Program-made: the position numbers and the translations under genes | The notes under the pieces: generated by a model | What the model saw: only the letters and a program-made list of their open reading frames with translations | Database searches by the model: none | Told to the model about the DNA's origin: nothing | Assembly (NCBI GenBank): GCA_902522955.1 | Contig: CABYXR010000001.1 | Coordinates: 165,373-229,372 of the forward strand | Direction of reading: 5' to 3' | DNA from: an uncultured Pelagibacteraceae bacterium | GTDB taxonomy: Bacteria > Pseudomonadota > Alphaproteobacteria > Pelagibacterales > Pelagibacteraceae | DNA: 64,000 bases | Shown: positions 18,213-27,956 of the stretch, in pieces | Layout of the letters: each line of letters begins with the position of its first letter | How positions within the stretch are numbered: position 1 is the stretch's first letter

Positions 18213-18518
18213 TTAAAAACAATTTTTACTGCTAAACCCAACTATTTTATTTTTAGGATTGAGCTCAAATTTTCTCTCACATTTGATATTAAATTTTTTA
18301 GTCTCATATACATAGTTTCTATTTCTTGTGTCTAAAAACTCTACTTTATCAGGTTGACCATAATATATCTTAAGATCTGACTCGCTTTTATTTAACCACT
18401 TACTAAGCTCTTTTTGCTCAAGTGCAGTTTTTTCATCTATTTTTTCAGAGACAGTTTGGCATGCAGAAATTGTCGAAAAAATAATAAAAATAAAAAAAAT
18501 TAATTTTAATTTATTCAT
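18213..18518 (-). CDS. Small putative lipoprotein
   Basis: Signal/lipobox 'FIIFSTISACQTV'. Confidence 0.65.
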   Translation of the reverse strand: MNKLKLIFFIFIIFSTISACQTVSEKIDEKTALEQKELSKWLNKSESDLKIYYGQPDKVEFLDTRNRNYVYETKKFNIKCERKFELNPKNKIVGFSSKNCF

Positions 18519-18565
18519 AAATTTTTCTTACTCTACACCTTATACTTATAAACAGAAATATTACC

Positions 18566-18650
18566 TTCAGGTTGTAAAATCATAGCTGAAAACACTTTTA
18601 AAAAGATTTTACCAGCAAATTGGAGTATTTAAAGTCAACTGGAGGACTTT
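18566..18650 (+). promoter_or_regulatory. Candidate cis-regulatory RNA: H-type pseudoknot plus SD-holding hairpin
   Basis: S1 TTCAG(18566-18570)/CTGAA(18586-18590); S2 GTAAAATC(18574-18581)/GATTTTAC(18605-18612) interleaved; hairpin AAAGTC(18631-18636)/GACTTT(18645-18650) with the GGAGG SD (18641-18645) in its loop and closing pair. Confidence 0.5.
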
Positions 18651-18653
18651 TCT

Positions 18654-19964
18654 ATGATGGAAAAATATTTTGAGTATAAAAAACATAAAACTACTTTTAA
18701 AACTGAAGTAATTGCAGGAGTAACGACTTTTCTTACTATGGCCTATATCATGTTTTTAAATCCTTTTATTCTTTCTGGTGAATTTGCTGGACCGGAAAAA
18801 GGTTTTTTTGATTTTGGAGCTGTTTTTACTGCAACAATTTTAGCTACGGCAATAGCTTGTTTTATAATGGCATTCTATGGAAAAACTTGGCCGATAGGCT
18901 TAGCTCCTGGGATGGGTATTAATGCATTTGTTGCATTTGGAGTAGTAGCAGGTATGGGTTACACACCTCAGGCAGCGTTAGGTGCTGTTCTTGTCGCTGG
19001 AGTATTGTTTCTAATAATATCTTTAACTCCAATAAGAGCTTGGTTAATAAATTCAATTCCAAAAAGTTTAAAGCTTGGAATTGGTGCTGGAATAGGATTA
19101 TTTTTAGCAATCATTGGTCTTGAAATTATGGGTGTTGTTGGAGATCATCCGGTAACTCTTGTAACAATAGGTGATATAAAAAATCCTTTGGTGTTGCTTG
19201 CTTGCTTAGCGTTTGTAGTAATGATTGTTCTTGAAAAAATGAAAGTCAAAGGCAATATTATTATAGGTATCTTAGTTTTTAGTATTATTGCTTGGGCGAC
19301 TGGACTAGCAAAATTTAATGGAGTTGTAGGATCTATTCCTCCTATGACTTACCTTTTTGATTTTGATCTAACTGCAGCTTTAACAGCTGGAATGTCAACA
19401 GTAATTTTTACATTACTATTTATAGATTTCTTTGACACAGCCGGTACTCTAACCTCTGTAGCAAACGTTGCTGGAAAAGTTGATAAAAAAGGTAAAGTTA
19501 AAGACATTAATAAAGCAATGCTGTCTGATAGTGTTGGAACTGTTGCTGGTGCTTTGATGGGCACAACAACTGTTACAAGCTATGTAGAGTCTGGAGCAGG
19601 AGTAAAAGCAGGTGGTAGAACTGGAATGACTTCGCTGGTTATCGGAGTTTTATTCTTAGCTTGTTTATTCTTCTCGCCTCTAGCAACTAGCTTGCCAAAA
19701 GAAATAGATGGAGCAGCGCTATTGTATGTAGCCATTTTATTTGTAAGAAATATAACAAATATTGAATGGGATGATATAGGTGAATCAGGTCCGGCAGTTG
19801 TAGCAATGATTACAATGCCCCTTACTTATAGCATAAGCAATGGTATTGCTTTAGCATTTATCTCTTATGCTTTAATTAGAATCCTTTCAGGTAAATTTAC
19901 AAAAACTTCCCCAGCTATTTGGGTTATCGCAATATTAAGTGTAATAAGTTTTTACGTAGCTTAA
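18654..19964 (+). CDS. NCS2 family purine permease (AzgA-like)
   Basis: 'EVIAGVTTFLTMAYIMFLNPFIL', 'IGLAPGMGINAFVAFGVV', 'LLFIDFFDTAGTLTSVAN', 'TTTVTSYVESGAGVKAGGRTGMTSLV'. Confidence 0.95.
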   Translation: MMEKYFEYKKHKTTFKTEVIAGVTTFLTMAYIMFLNPFILSGEFAGPEKGFFDFGAVFTATILATAIACFIMAFYGKTWPIGLAPGMGINAFVAFGVVAGMGYTPQAALGAVLVAGVLFLIISLTPIRAWLINSIPKSLKLGIGAGIGLFLAIIGLEIMGVVGDHPVTLVTIGDIKNPLVLLACLAFVVMIVLEKMKVKGNIIIGILVFSIIAWATGLAKFNGVVGSIPPMTYLFDFDLTAALTAGMSTVIFTLLFIDFFDTAGTLTSVANVAGKVDKKGKVKDINKAMLSDSVGTVAGALMGTTTVTSYVESGAGVKAGGRTGMTSLVIGVLFLACLFFSPLATSLPKEIDGAALLYVAILFVRNITNIEWDDIGESGPAVVAMITMPLTYSISNGIALAFISYALIRILSGKFTKTSPAIWVIAILSVISFYVA

Positions 19965-19970
19965 AAATTC

Positions 19971-19994
19971 AAGGGCCAGTTAAGACTGGCCCTT
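19971..19994. terminator. Perfect bidirectional terminator-like hairpin between convergent genes
   Basis: AAGGGCCAGT-taag-ACTGGCCCTT, 10-bp perfect stem, 4-nt loop; GC-rich island in AT-rich DNA, overlaps the 3' end of the minus gene. Confidence 0.75.
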
Positions 19995-20516
19995 ACTAAT
20001 ATGTTTTTTAACTAAATCTTCAACTCTAATTTCTTCATATCGCTCAAAAGGTTGAACAATCCAAGGATTGCCATTTAATTTTTGAGCACAGAAATCTGGT
20101 TCAAAAGTTGAGTCTTTCTTTTTCCAAAGTACTGCTGTCTTTATATCTTTAATATTTCCTTTTAGTGGAGGATAATTTTTTAGCCAATCAATACTTTTGT
20201 TTAATGTAACTCCAGTATCAGACAAGTCATCACATAAAAGAATATTTCCTTTCATGTCTTGAACTGTTGAGCTCATTTCTCTTGAAAATACTAGCTCCCC
20301 TTGTTGATCTTCTATTCCTTTTCCAGAATAAGACTCTACAGCTAAATAGGCACATTTTAATTTAAAAATCCTACTAAGAACATCAATGATAGGTGCTCCA
20401 CCTCTCATTATTCCAATGAGCATATCTGGCTTATATCCACTTTGATGAATTTGAATTGCTAACTTTTCTGTAATAAGATTATATTCTTTCCAATCTATGA
20501 TGAGTTTCTCAGCCAT
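19980..20516 (-). CDS. Purine phosphoribosyltransferase (hypoxanthine/xanthine PRTase-like)
   Basis: 'PDMLIGIMRGGAPIIDVLSRIF', 'NILLCDDLSDTGVTLNKSIDWL' PRPP-binding motif; next to purine permease. Confidence 0.85.
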   Translation of the reverse strand: MAEKLIIDWKEYNLITEKLAIQIHQSGYKPDMLIGIMRGGAPIIDVLSRIFKLKCAYLAVESYSGKGIEDQQGELVFSREMSSTVQDMKGNILLCDDLSDTGVTLNKSIDWLKNYPPLKGNIKDIKTAVLWKKKDSTFEPDFCAQKLNGNPWIVQPFERYEEIRVEDLVKKHISKGQS

Positions 20517-20577
20517 AGAAAAAACTAAATTATTTTAAAGGAGTTGTAAATAGACATTTCCAAATGGTAGATGGTTT

Positions 20578-21204
20578 CTAGTATTGTATGGGTTCGTTAT
20601 CTATAGATCTCCACAAATACCAAGTAGCTACCGAACAGTAGGGTGTAAATTTTTTATAAAGCTTATTTAAAAATTTTTTCGGTGGAAAGTATTTCTTTTT
20701 ATAATTATTTGAAATAGCTCTAAGTAATCCTATATCTTGGAGAGGCCAAATATTCGAACGGTTAAAAGTAAAAAGCAGTATCATCTCGGCTGACCATGTT
20801 CCAATTTGTTTTAAATCAGACAAATATTCAATAGCCTCCTCATCTGTCATTTTTTTTATCAAACTCGGTTTAAAAGTTTTATTCAGTATTCTTTTAGCTA
20901 AATCTTTTATTCCTCTCACTTTTTGTCTGCTCAAACCACAACTTTTTAAGCTACTAAATGATAATTTATTCACCGTTTTAGCATTAATTTTATTATTACA
21001 TTTTTTTTGAAACCTTAAAAAAACAGAATTCGCAGCTGCTACACTAATTTGTTGTCCTATTATACTTTTGCAAAGAGAGAAAAAAACATCGTTACGTGTT
21101 TTAAGATTTCCATCTTTATAGTTTGTAATTAGCTTTTTCATAACTTTATCTTTTTTCGATAAAATTTTTTTTGCCTTAGCCCAATATTTTGGGGGTCCGC
21201 TCAT
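20578..21204 (-). CDS. alkA: DNA-3-methyladenine glycosylase II (AlkA/HhH-GPD)
   Basis: 'FFSLCKSIIGQQISVAAANSVFLRF', 'LKQIGTWSAEMILLFTFNRSNIWPLQDIGLLRAI'. Confidence 0.88.
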   Translation of the reverse strand: MSGPPKYWAKAKKILSKKDKVMKKLITNYKDGNLKTRNDVFFSLCKSIIGQQISVAAANSVFLRFQKKCNNKINAKTVNKLSFSSLKSCGLSRQKVRGIKDLAKRILNKTFKPSLIKKMTDEEAIEYLSDLKQIGTWSAEMILLFTFNRSNIWPLQDIGLLRAISNNYKKKYFPPKKFLNKLYKKFTPYCSVATWYLWRSIDNEPIQY

Positions 21205-22082
21205 GTTCGTGGAGTAACTATTTGTTTTTTTAATTTATTCTCTCTCATGAAAATAATCAAAGAACTAGTTATAACTAATGCTGCTCCTAATAAAGTTAGA
21301 ATTTTAGGAACCTCACTCCAAATGAAAAAGCCAAAAATAATAGCAAATACCAAACTTAAATATTTAATTGGAGTTACCAGTGACGCCTCTGCTAATCTAT
21401 AGCTTTGTGTCAACAATAGATTGGCTACGCTTCCACATAATCCAAGTATACAAAACAATAAAAAATCTAGAGGTGTTGGCATTACCCAATCGCTAAATAA
21501 AATTGTACTTAAACCCAGTAAAGTACAAAGCAGTGTAAAATAAAAGGCGATCGTGTAATTAGCTTCGGTTTTGGAAAGAGATCTTACGCTGATAGCTACA
21601 CATGCAAAAAAGATGCAGAAAATAATAGGAGTAATGTAATAATAATTTAAATCTATGAAAGCAGGCTGTACGATTAAAAGCATTCCTAAAAATCCTAATA
21701 ATACTGCTAACCATCTTTTAATTCCTACTCTTTCTGATAGAAAAATAATAGATGCTATTGTAACGAATATTGGTCCTCCAAAAGTTAACGAAACTACATC
21801 AGCCAATGGTAGTTCTCTTAAACCAAAAAATAATGCAATTATGGCTAAAGCGCCAGTTACAGCTCTGAAAGCATGAAGACCAGGACGTGAAGTTTTGTAA
21901 AAAGAGAATAGTTTATCTTTTGGTATTATAAAAAAAATTGGAATGAACCCAATAAAAAATCTTAAAAAAAGTACTTGCCCAATTGGATAGTAGTCTAACC
22001 ACTTAACGCAGATATCCATTATAGAGAAGCAAATAACACTTCCAACCATGTACAATACGCCTATTTGATTTTGAGTTAACAA
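21201..22082 (-). CDS. EamA/DMT family transporter
   Basis: Ten hydrophobic segments, 'FRAVTGALAIIALFFGLRELPLADVVSLTFGGPIFVTIASIIFLSERVG'. Confidence 0.9.
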   Translation of the reverse strand: MLTQNQIGVLYMVGSVICFSIMDICVKWLDYYPIGQVLFLRFFIGFIPIFFIIPKDKLFSFYKTSRPGLHAFRAVTGALAIIALFFGLRELPLADVVSLTFGGPIFVTIASIIFLSERVGIKRWLAVLLGFLGMLLIVQPAFIDLNYYYITPIIFCIFFACVAISVRSLSKTEANYTIAFYFTLLCTLLGLSTILFSDWVMPTPLDFLLFCILGLCGSVANLLLTQSYRLAEASLVTPIKYLSLVFAIIFGFFIWSEVPKILTLLGAALVITSSLIIFMRENKLKKQIVTPRT

Positions 22083-22119
22083 TTTATTATTCTCCAGTCT
22101 AAAATATATTAAATAACTT

Positions 22120-22569
22120 ATGCAGAAATGTACACTAGCTCTAGGATGTTTTTGGAAACCTGAGGAAAACTTTAAGAATAAACCAGGTATTATTCAGACT
22201 GAGGTTGGTTACGCTGGAGGACAAAAATCTGAAGTAACTTACGAGGAGATTTGTGTTGGAAACACTGGTCATGCAGAGGTGGTAAGACTAACTTATGACG
22301 AAAAAATTATTCCATTTAAGAAGATATTAGATTTATTTTTTGAGATGCACGATCCGACACAAAAAGATATGCAATATCCAGATGTTGGTACTCAGTATAG
22401 AAGCGAAATTTTTTACGAAACAGATGAACAAAAAAAGGTTGCTGAGGAAACCCTAAGTGAAAAAAATCCCGAATTTGATGGCAAAATTCAAACCAATATT
22501 TCAAAAATTAAAAATTATTGTAAAGCTGAAGAGTATCATCAAAGATATATTGAAAAGAAAAGTATATGA
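22120..22569 (+). CDS. msrA: Peptide-methionine (S)-S-oxide reductase
   Basis: 'LGCFWKPEENF', 'TEVGYAGGQ', 'GHAEVVRLTYDE', 'DVGTQYRSEIF', 'AEEYHQRY'. Confidence 0.93.
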   Translation: MQKCTLALGCFWKPEENFKNKPGIIQTEVGYAGGQKSEVTYEEICVGNTGHAEVVRLTYDEKIIPFKKILDLFFEMHDPTQKDMQYPDVGTQYRSEIFYETDEQKKVAEETLSEKNPEFDGKIQTNISKIKNYCKAEEYHQRYIEKKSI

Positions 22570-23381
22570 AATCTTTGGTATCAACTGAATGGTTAGATAA
22601 AAATTTAGAAAACGTAAGAATATTTGATGCGAGCTGGCATCTTCCTGTGGTTAAGAGAGATGCATTTCAAGAATATAAGGAGAGTCATATAAAGAATTCC
22701 AGTTTTTTTGATATTGATAAAAACTCTAATCAAAATTCTTCATTACCTCATATGCTCACAGATAAAGAAGAGTGGGAAAAAATATTGTCAAAATACGGTA
22801 TAAATAATTCAGATCATGTAATTATTTATGATAATTCTGATGTAATTAGTTCATGTCGTGTTTGGTATAATTTTTTATATTTTGGTCACAATTCGAACTT
22901 GATATCCATTTTAGATGGAGGTCTTAAAAAATGGGTTGAGGAAAAAAGGTCAACTTTTAAAGAAATTAAAAAATTTGAATACAGTAATTATCAAGCTACT
23001 GAGAATTCTTCTCTAGTTTTAAATAAAAATCAGATTGACTCCAATATTAAAAATAAAGTTTTCGAATTAGTAGATGCTAGAAGTAAAGAAAGATTTCAGG
23101 GGGATCAACCTGAGTTTAGAAAAGAACTTAAAAGCGGAAACATTGAAGGATCTAAAAACCTTCCTTTTATTGAATTGATTAATAAATCAGATAAAACTTT
23201 TAAGGAAAAAAATAAATTAATTGATATTTTTATAAAACACAGAATTGACATTAACAAAAACCTTGCATTTACTTGCGGATCAGGCGTTACTGCGTGTGTT
23301 TTAGGTCTAGCTAATTCTATCATAAGTGGTAAAAAACCAGTTATCTATGATGGCTCTTGGGCAGAGTACGGATTAAAATAA
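22566..23381 (+). CDS. sseA: 3-mercaptopyruvate/thiosulfate sulfurtransferase
   Basis: Two rhodanese domains, 'IFDASWHLPVVKRDAFQEYKESHIKNSSFFDID', catalytic 'CGSGVTACVLGLA'. Confidence 0.93.
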   Translation: MKSLVSTEWLDKNLENVRIFDASWHLPVVKRDAFQEYKESHIKNSSFFDIDKNSNQNSSLPHMLTDKEEWEKILSKYGINNSDHVIIYDNSDVISSCRVWYNFLYFGHNSNLISILDGGLKKWVEEKRSTFKEIKKFEYSNYQATENSSLVLNKNQIDSNIKNKVFELVDARSKERFQGDQPEFRKELKSGNIEGSKNLPFIELINKSDKTFKEKNKLIDIFIKHRIDINKNLAFTCGSGVTACVLGLANSIISGKKPVIYDGSWAEYGLK

Positions 23382-23383
23382 TA

Positions 23384-24250
23384 ATGAAAACATCGTCAAA
23401 ATTTAAAACTTTTTTAATTATATTTTTTATTGTTATATTTGCAATAATTGCAGCCCGTCATTTTATTGGATTGCATTTTCAAAAAAAATTCAGTGTAAGG
23501 CCTGCGCCAGGAGTAGTTGTTAAAGAAGTGGAGAAATCTAATTTTTATAAAAGTATTGAGACTTTTGGCACTGCAATCGCTCAAAAATCTAAATCATATA
23601 GAGTTACAAAGAACGATGTTGTTGGCAATTTAAATATTGAGAATAGATTTGTAAAAAAAGGTGAAATTATAATTGCACTTAAAGATGAAAAAAATATAAT
23701 TGCTGATTTTGAAGGTAAAATTGGAAAAAGAGAAATTGCTCAAGGTGTTCTTGGGTCAAATAGTTTAATAATAACCTTAGATGATTTAAAAAAAATCATA
23801 ATAGATATTAAAATTCCTGAAAATTATGTAGGGGTTCTTAAACCTGGATTAAAAGCAGAAATTACAAGTTCAGCGTTTGATAAGGTGTTTAAAGGTAATA
23901 TTGAAACTATTAGTTCTCGGATAGACCCTTCTACAAGATCCATTTTAACAAGAGTAATAGTAGATAATTCAAAATTTGAAATTATACCGGGTCAATTAAT
24001 GACTGTTAAAATTATTTATGAAGAAACTGATGAAATTGGTGTTCCTGAGAGTGCTGTAACAATACAAGGAGAAACAGCTTTTGTTTACATTGTAAATAAT
24101 GAAATAGCTGAAAAAAAAGATATTAGAATAGGAAAAAGAAATTTTGGTAAAGTTTCAATTATATCAGGAATTAATGAAGGTGATTTAGTAATAAGTGAAG
24201 GTGTATCAAAAGTAAGAGATAAAGCAAAAGTTAAAATTATAAACCCTTAA
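23384..24250 (+). CDS. RND efflux periplasmic adaptor subunit
   Basis: N-terminal TM; 'FVKKGEIIIALKDEKN', 'PGLKAEITSSAFDKVFKGNIETISSRIDPSTRSILTRV', 'PESAVTIQGETAFVYIV'. Confidence 0.9.
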   Translation: MKTSSKFKTFLIIFFIVIFAIIAARHFIGLHFQKKFSVRPAPGVVVKEVEKSNFYKSIETFGTAIAQKSKSYRVTKNDVVGNLNIENRFVKKGEIIIALKDEKNIIADFEGKIGKREIAQGVLGSNSLIITLDDLKKIIIDIKIPENYVGVLKPGLKAEITSSAFDKVFKGNIETISSRIDPSTRSILTRVIVDNSKFEIIPGQLMTVKIIYEETDEIGVPESAVTIQGETAFVYIVNNEIAEKKDIRIGKRNFGKVSIISGINEGDLVISEGVSKVRDKAKVKIINP

Positions 24251-24251
24251 A

Positions 24252-27200
24252 ATGTTTTTAACAGACCTATCTATAAAAAGACCTGTTGTTGCTTCTGTTA
24301 TGAGTTTAATACTTGTAATTTTTGGATTAGTAACTTTTCAAGAAATACCCACTGATGAATTGCCAGATGTTCAGCCGCCTGTAGTCACTATACAAACAGA
24401 ATATAAAGGTGCCTCTGCTGAAATTGTAGATACCCAAATAACACAAAAAATAGAAGACTTTGTCGGAGGAACCCCTGGTTTAGAAACAATTGACTCTTTT
24501 AGTGAAGATGAAAGTTCGAGAATTACTTTAACCTTTGAAAATGACTTAGATCTTGATGATGTTGCCAATGACGTTAGAAGTTCAGTTTCTAGAGTTTTAG
24601 ATAATTTACCTGACGGAGCTGAGCAACCTGAGATCTTCAAACAAAGTGGGCAAATGAGAACTACTCTTTGGCTCTCTTTTAGTTCTGAGACTATGTCGGA
24701 CTTAGAGTTAACTGATTACGCTGATAGGTATTTAACGGATACTTTTTCTACCGTTGACGGCGTTGGAAGAGTTAGACTTGGAGGTCAAAGAGAACTTTCT
24801 TTACGAGTTTGGTTAGATCCCTTAGCTTTAGCTGCGAGAGATTTGACAACACAAGAAGTTGAAGCTGTTTTAAGAAAAGAAAATGTTGAGTTTCCAGCAG
24901 GGCGAATTGAGTCTAAAGATATAGATTTAACAATTAAACTCGATAAAGCTTATGAAGATGTTGATAATTATAAAAATTTACCACTAAAAAGGGCTAAGGA
25001 TGGATCAATAATCACTTTATCTGATGTATCAAGAATTGAATTAGGAGCTGAGTCAACGAGAACTATTTTTAAGGGTAACGGTAAACAAGTTGTTGGGATT
25101 GGAATATATCAGCAGTCAGATGCAAATACCATTTCTGTTGCTAATGGTATTAAAGAAAAAATGAGAGAATTAGAGCCAAGTCTACCTCAGGGTACAACTT
25201 TGGAAGTGTCTTTTGATAGAAGTAATTATATCAAAACTGCTATAAAAGAAGTTTATAAAACTTTAATAATTGCATTAATTCTTGTTACAATAATTATATA
25301 CTTATTTTTAGGTAATATAAGAGCTTTAATAGTTCCTTTGATAGCATTACCAGTTTCTTTGATATCAACTTTCCTGTCAATCTATGTTTTTGATTTTTCA
25401 ATTAATTTATTTACCTTGATGGCTTTAGTGCTTGCTATCGGGATAGTAGTTGATGACGCTATAGTAATGCTTGAGAATATTGTTAGAAGAATAGAATTAG
25501 GCGACACTCCTTTAGTTGCCGCTTATAAAGGAGCAAAGCAAGTCTCTTTTGCTATTATAGCAACTACCGTAGTTCTAGTTGCTGTGTTTGTTCCTTTAAT
25601 ATTCATTAAAGGCATTACAGGTGTATTATTTACACAGACAGCAATTACACTCGCTTCAGCTGTAATCATATCAAGTTTTGTTGCTCTCTCACTAAGTCCA
25701 ATGCTTGCTAGCAAGTTTCTTCAAAAGAATATGAAAAAGTCTAAAATGGTTATCAAATTTGAGAATTTTTTAAAAAATCTAACTTACCTATATAAGGTTT
25801 CATTACTAGAATGGATTAAAAAAAGAAAAGCAATAACAATTTTTTTGTTAGGTACGCTAGCTCTTACTATTTTCTTTTTTAATTTTGCAAAAAAAGAATT
25901 GATAGCGCCTGAAGATAGAGGTGCTTTTTTTGTAATAATAAAAGCTCCTCAAAGTTCTGGATTTAATTTTACCAAAGATAGAGCAGAAGAAATTGAAAAA
26001 TTATTACTACCAAAAGTTGGAAATGGCGAATATAGAAGGTTAATAATGCGAGTTCCTGGATTTGGAAAATCTGCAAAACAGGTTAATAGTGGTTTCATTA
26101 TTGTGCTTTTAGAACCTTGGAAAAAGAGAGATCGTCATGGAGTAAAAATTATGAGAGAGTCTTTCAGTGAAATAGGAAAAGTACCAGGAGTATTAGCCTT
26201 TCCAATAATGCCTCAAGGGATAAGAACCGGTGGTATAGAAAGTCCAGTTCAATTTGTAATTTTAGGAAATACTTACAAACAATTAATTGAATGGAAAGAA
26301 ATTATTAAGAAGGAAGCAAGAACAAATCCTGGACTAACATCGATTCAAGATGACTTTGATTTGAATAAGCCTCAACTTAACGTTAAGATTGATCAAAAAA
26401 AAGCTGCTGATTTAGGTGTGTCTACAGAAGATATTGGAAAAACTGTTGAAACAATTTTTGGTTCAAAAAGAGTAACAAATTTTACTAAAGACGGAAAAGA
26501 ATATTCTATTATTTTACAAGGGGATATTAAAGACAGACAAGAACCAGATAGTATAAGTAAAGTATTTGTCAGATCCAAAAATAATGGGAAACTTGTTTCT
26601 GTATCTAACTTAGTAACTTACAATGAAGAAGGGCAATCTCCATTTTTAGCAAGATATAACAGACAGAAAGCTGTAACTATTTCAGCAAGACTCGTTGGGG
26701 ATTACTCTTTAGATGAGGCATTAAAATTTTTAGTTGGAGTTGTTGAACAAAATACTCCACAAGCTAGAATTGCCTATAAAGGCGAAAGTGAAGAATATAA
26801 AAAAACTAACACGGAACTTTACGTGATATTTGCTCTTGCTTTAATAACAGCTTATTTAGCTTTGAGTGCACAATTTGAAAGTTGGAGGCATCCATTGACA
26901 ATAATGTTAACTGTTCCAATGGCAATACTAGGAGGCCTATTAGGTCTTTTAGTGGTTGGATCTTCGCTTAACGTTTATAGTCAAATTGCATTAATCATTT
27001 TAATTGGTTTATCAGCAAAGAATGGAATTTTAATTGTTGAGTTTGCTAATCAATTAAGGAAAGAAGGAAAAAATCTTGAGGTTGCAGTTTTTGAGGCAGC
27101 TTCGATTAGATTAAGGCCAATTTTAATGACAAGTATATCTACAATTATTGGTGTTCTCCCTCTTATTTTGGGAACTGGTCCAGGTGCAGCAAGTAGGTTG

Positions 27201-27347
27201 ACAGTTGGTATAACAATATTCGGTGGTATGCTATTCTCAACTTTTTTTACTTTATATGTAATTCCTACTGTTTATACTATAGTTGGTAAAGGAACTCAGA
27301 GGATAGATGCAGTTGAAATAGAATTAAAAAAACAGCTTAAAAAATAA
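24252..27347 (+). CDS. RND efflux transporter permease (AcrB/MexB-type)
   Basis: 1031 aa; 'LSIKRPVVASVMSLILVIFGL', 'LALVLAIGIVVDDAIVMLENI', 'GLSAKNGILIVEFANQL'. Confidence 0.97.
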   Translation: MFLTDLSIKRPVVASVMSLILVIFGLVTFQEIPTDELPDVQPPVVTIQTEYKGASAEIVDTQITQKIEDFVGGTPGLETIDSFSEDESSRITLTFENDLDLDDVANDVRSSVSRVLDNLPDGAEQPEIFKQSGQMRTTLWLSFSSETMSDLELTDYADRYLTDTFSTVDGVGRVRLGGQRELSLRVWLDPLALAARDLTTQEVEAVLRKENVEFPAGRIESKDIDLTIKLDKAYEDVDNYKNLPLKRAKDGSIITLSDVSRIELGAESTRTIFKGNGKQVVGIGIYQQSDANTISVANGIKEKMRELEPSLPQGTTLEVSFDRSNYIKTAIKEVYKTLIIALILVTIIIYLFLGNIRALIVPLIALPVSLISTFLSIYVFDFSINLFTLMALVLAIGIVVDDAIVMLENIVRRIELGDTPLVAAYKGAKQVSFAIIATTVVLVAVFVPLIFIKGITGVLFTQTAITLASAVIISSFVALSLSPMLASKFLQKNMKKSKMVIKFENFLKNLTYLYKVSLLEWIKKRKAITIFLLGTLALTIFFFNFAKKELIAPEDRGAFFVIIKAPQSSGFNFTKDRAEEIEKLLLPKVGNGEYRRLIMRVPGFGKSAKQVNSGFIIVLLEPWKKRDRHGVKIMRESFSEIGKVPGVLAFPIMPQGIRTGGIESPVQFVILGNTYKQLIEWKEIIKKEARTNPGLTSIQDDFDLNKPQLNVKIDQKKAADLGVSTEDIGKTVETIFGSKRVTNFTKDGKEYSIILQGDIKDRQEPDSISKVFVRSKNNGKLVSVSNLVTYNEEGQSPFLARYNRQKAVTISARLVGDYSLDEALKFLVGVVEQNTPQARIAYKGESEEYKKTNTELYVIFALALITAYLALSAQFESWRHPLTIMLTVPMAILGGLLGLLVVGSSLNVYSQIALIILIGLSAKNGILIVEFANQLRKEGKNLEVAVFEAASIRLRPILMTSISTIIGVLPLILGTGPGAASRLTVGITIFGGMLFSTFFTLYVIPTVYTIVGKGTQRIDAVEIELKKQLKK

Positions 27348-27936
27348 TATATTTTCTCTTATCTAGATTCTTTTTGCAAAGCTTAAGCTGTTTTCTATAT
27401 TTACTTGCCATATCTTTTACGGACTTAGCATAAATAATAGCTTTTTTGTCTTTAGAATAATTTTTATAATCTCCCCAGCCTTTATAATAAGCTAAATACT
27501 GTCTGTAGGCATCTTGCTTAGATATTTTTAATATTTTAGAAGTTTTGTGAATATACCAACCTATAAAATCTACTGAGTCTTTAAAACGAGCTCGTGTTGC
27601 TAATGGATTGTTTGTTTCTCTCTTGTACTGCTCCCAGGTTCCTTTTACAGCCTGGGAATAGCCAAAAGAACTAGATGGTCTTTTAAAAGGTATAACTTTA
27701 AATAATTTTTTCCTAGGAGGTTTAGCTAACCAATTAAAATCACTCTCTTTTTTTACAAAAGCAAGTTGTAAGTGAATAGGTGCTCCCCATTTCTCATATG
27801 AAGCTTTAGCATGTTTATACCAAAGATATCTTTCTTCAAATATTGCACAACTATTTTGAGTATTTTTTGGAATTGAAGAACAAGCAACTAATAAGAAAAA
27901 AATTCCAATAGATAAAATTTTTTTAAAAAGAATCAT
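27337..27936 (-). CDS. Lipoprotein with lytic transglycosylase (SLT-like) domain
   Basis: Lipobox 'LLVACSS'; 'LQLAFVKKESDFNWLAKPPR...SSSFGYSQAVKGTWEQYKRET'. Confidence 0.85.
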   Translation of the reverse strand: MILFKKILSIGIFFLLVACSSIPKNTQNSCAIFEERYLWYKHAKASYEKWGAPIHLQLAFVKKESDFNWLAKPPRKKLFKVIPFKRPSSSFGYSQAVKGTWEQYKRETNNPLATRARFKDSVDFIGWYIHKTSKILKISKQDAYRQYLAYYKGWGDYKNYSKDKKAIIYAKSVKDMASKYRKQLKLCKKNLDKRKYIIF

Positions 27937-27956
27937 TTCTTAAATTATATAAGAAA

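Noticed and set aside
16574-19564. Several minus-strand ORFs opposite ptrB and the NCS2 permease
   Set aside because: Antisense shadows of well-supported genes.
24371-26578. Minus-strand ORFs opposite the RND permease
   Set aside because: Antisense to a 1031-aa conserved transporter.
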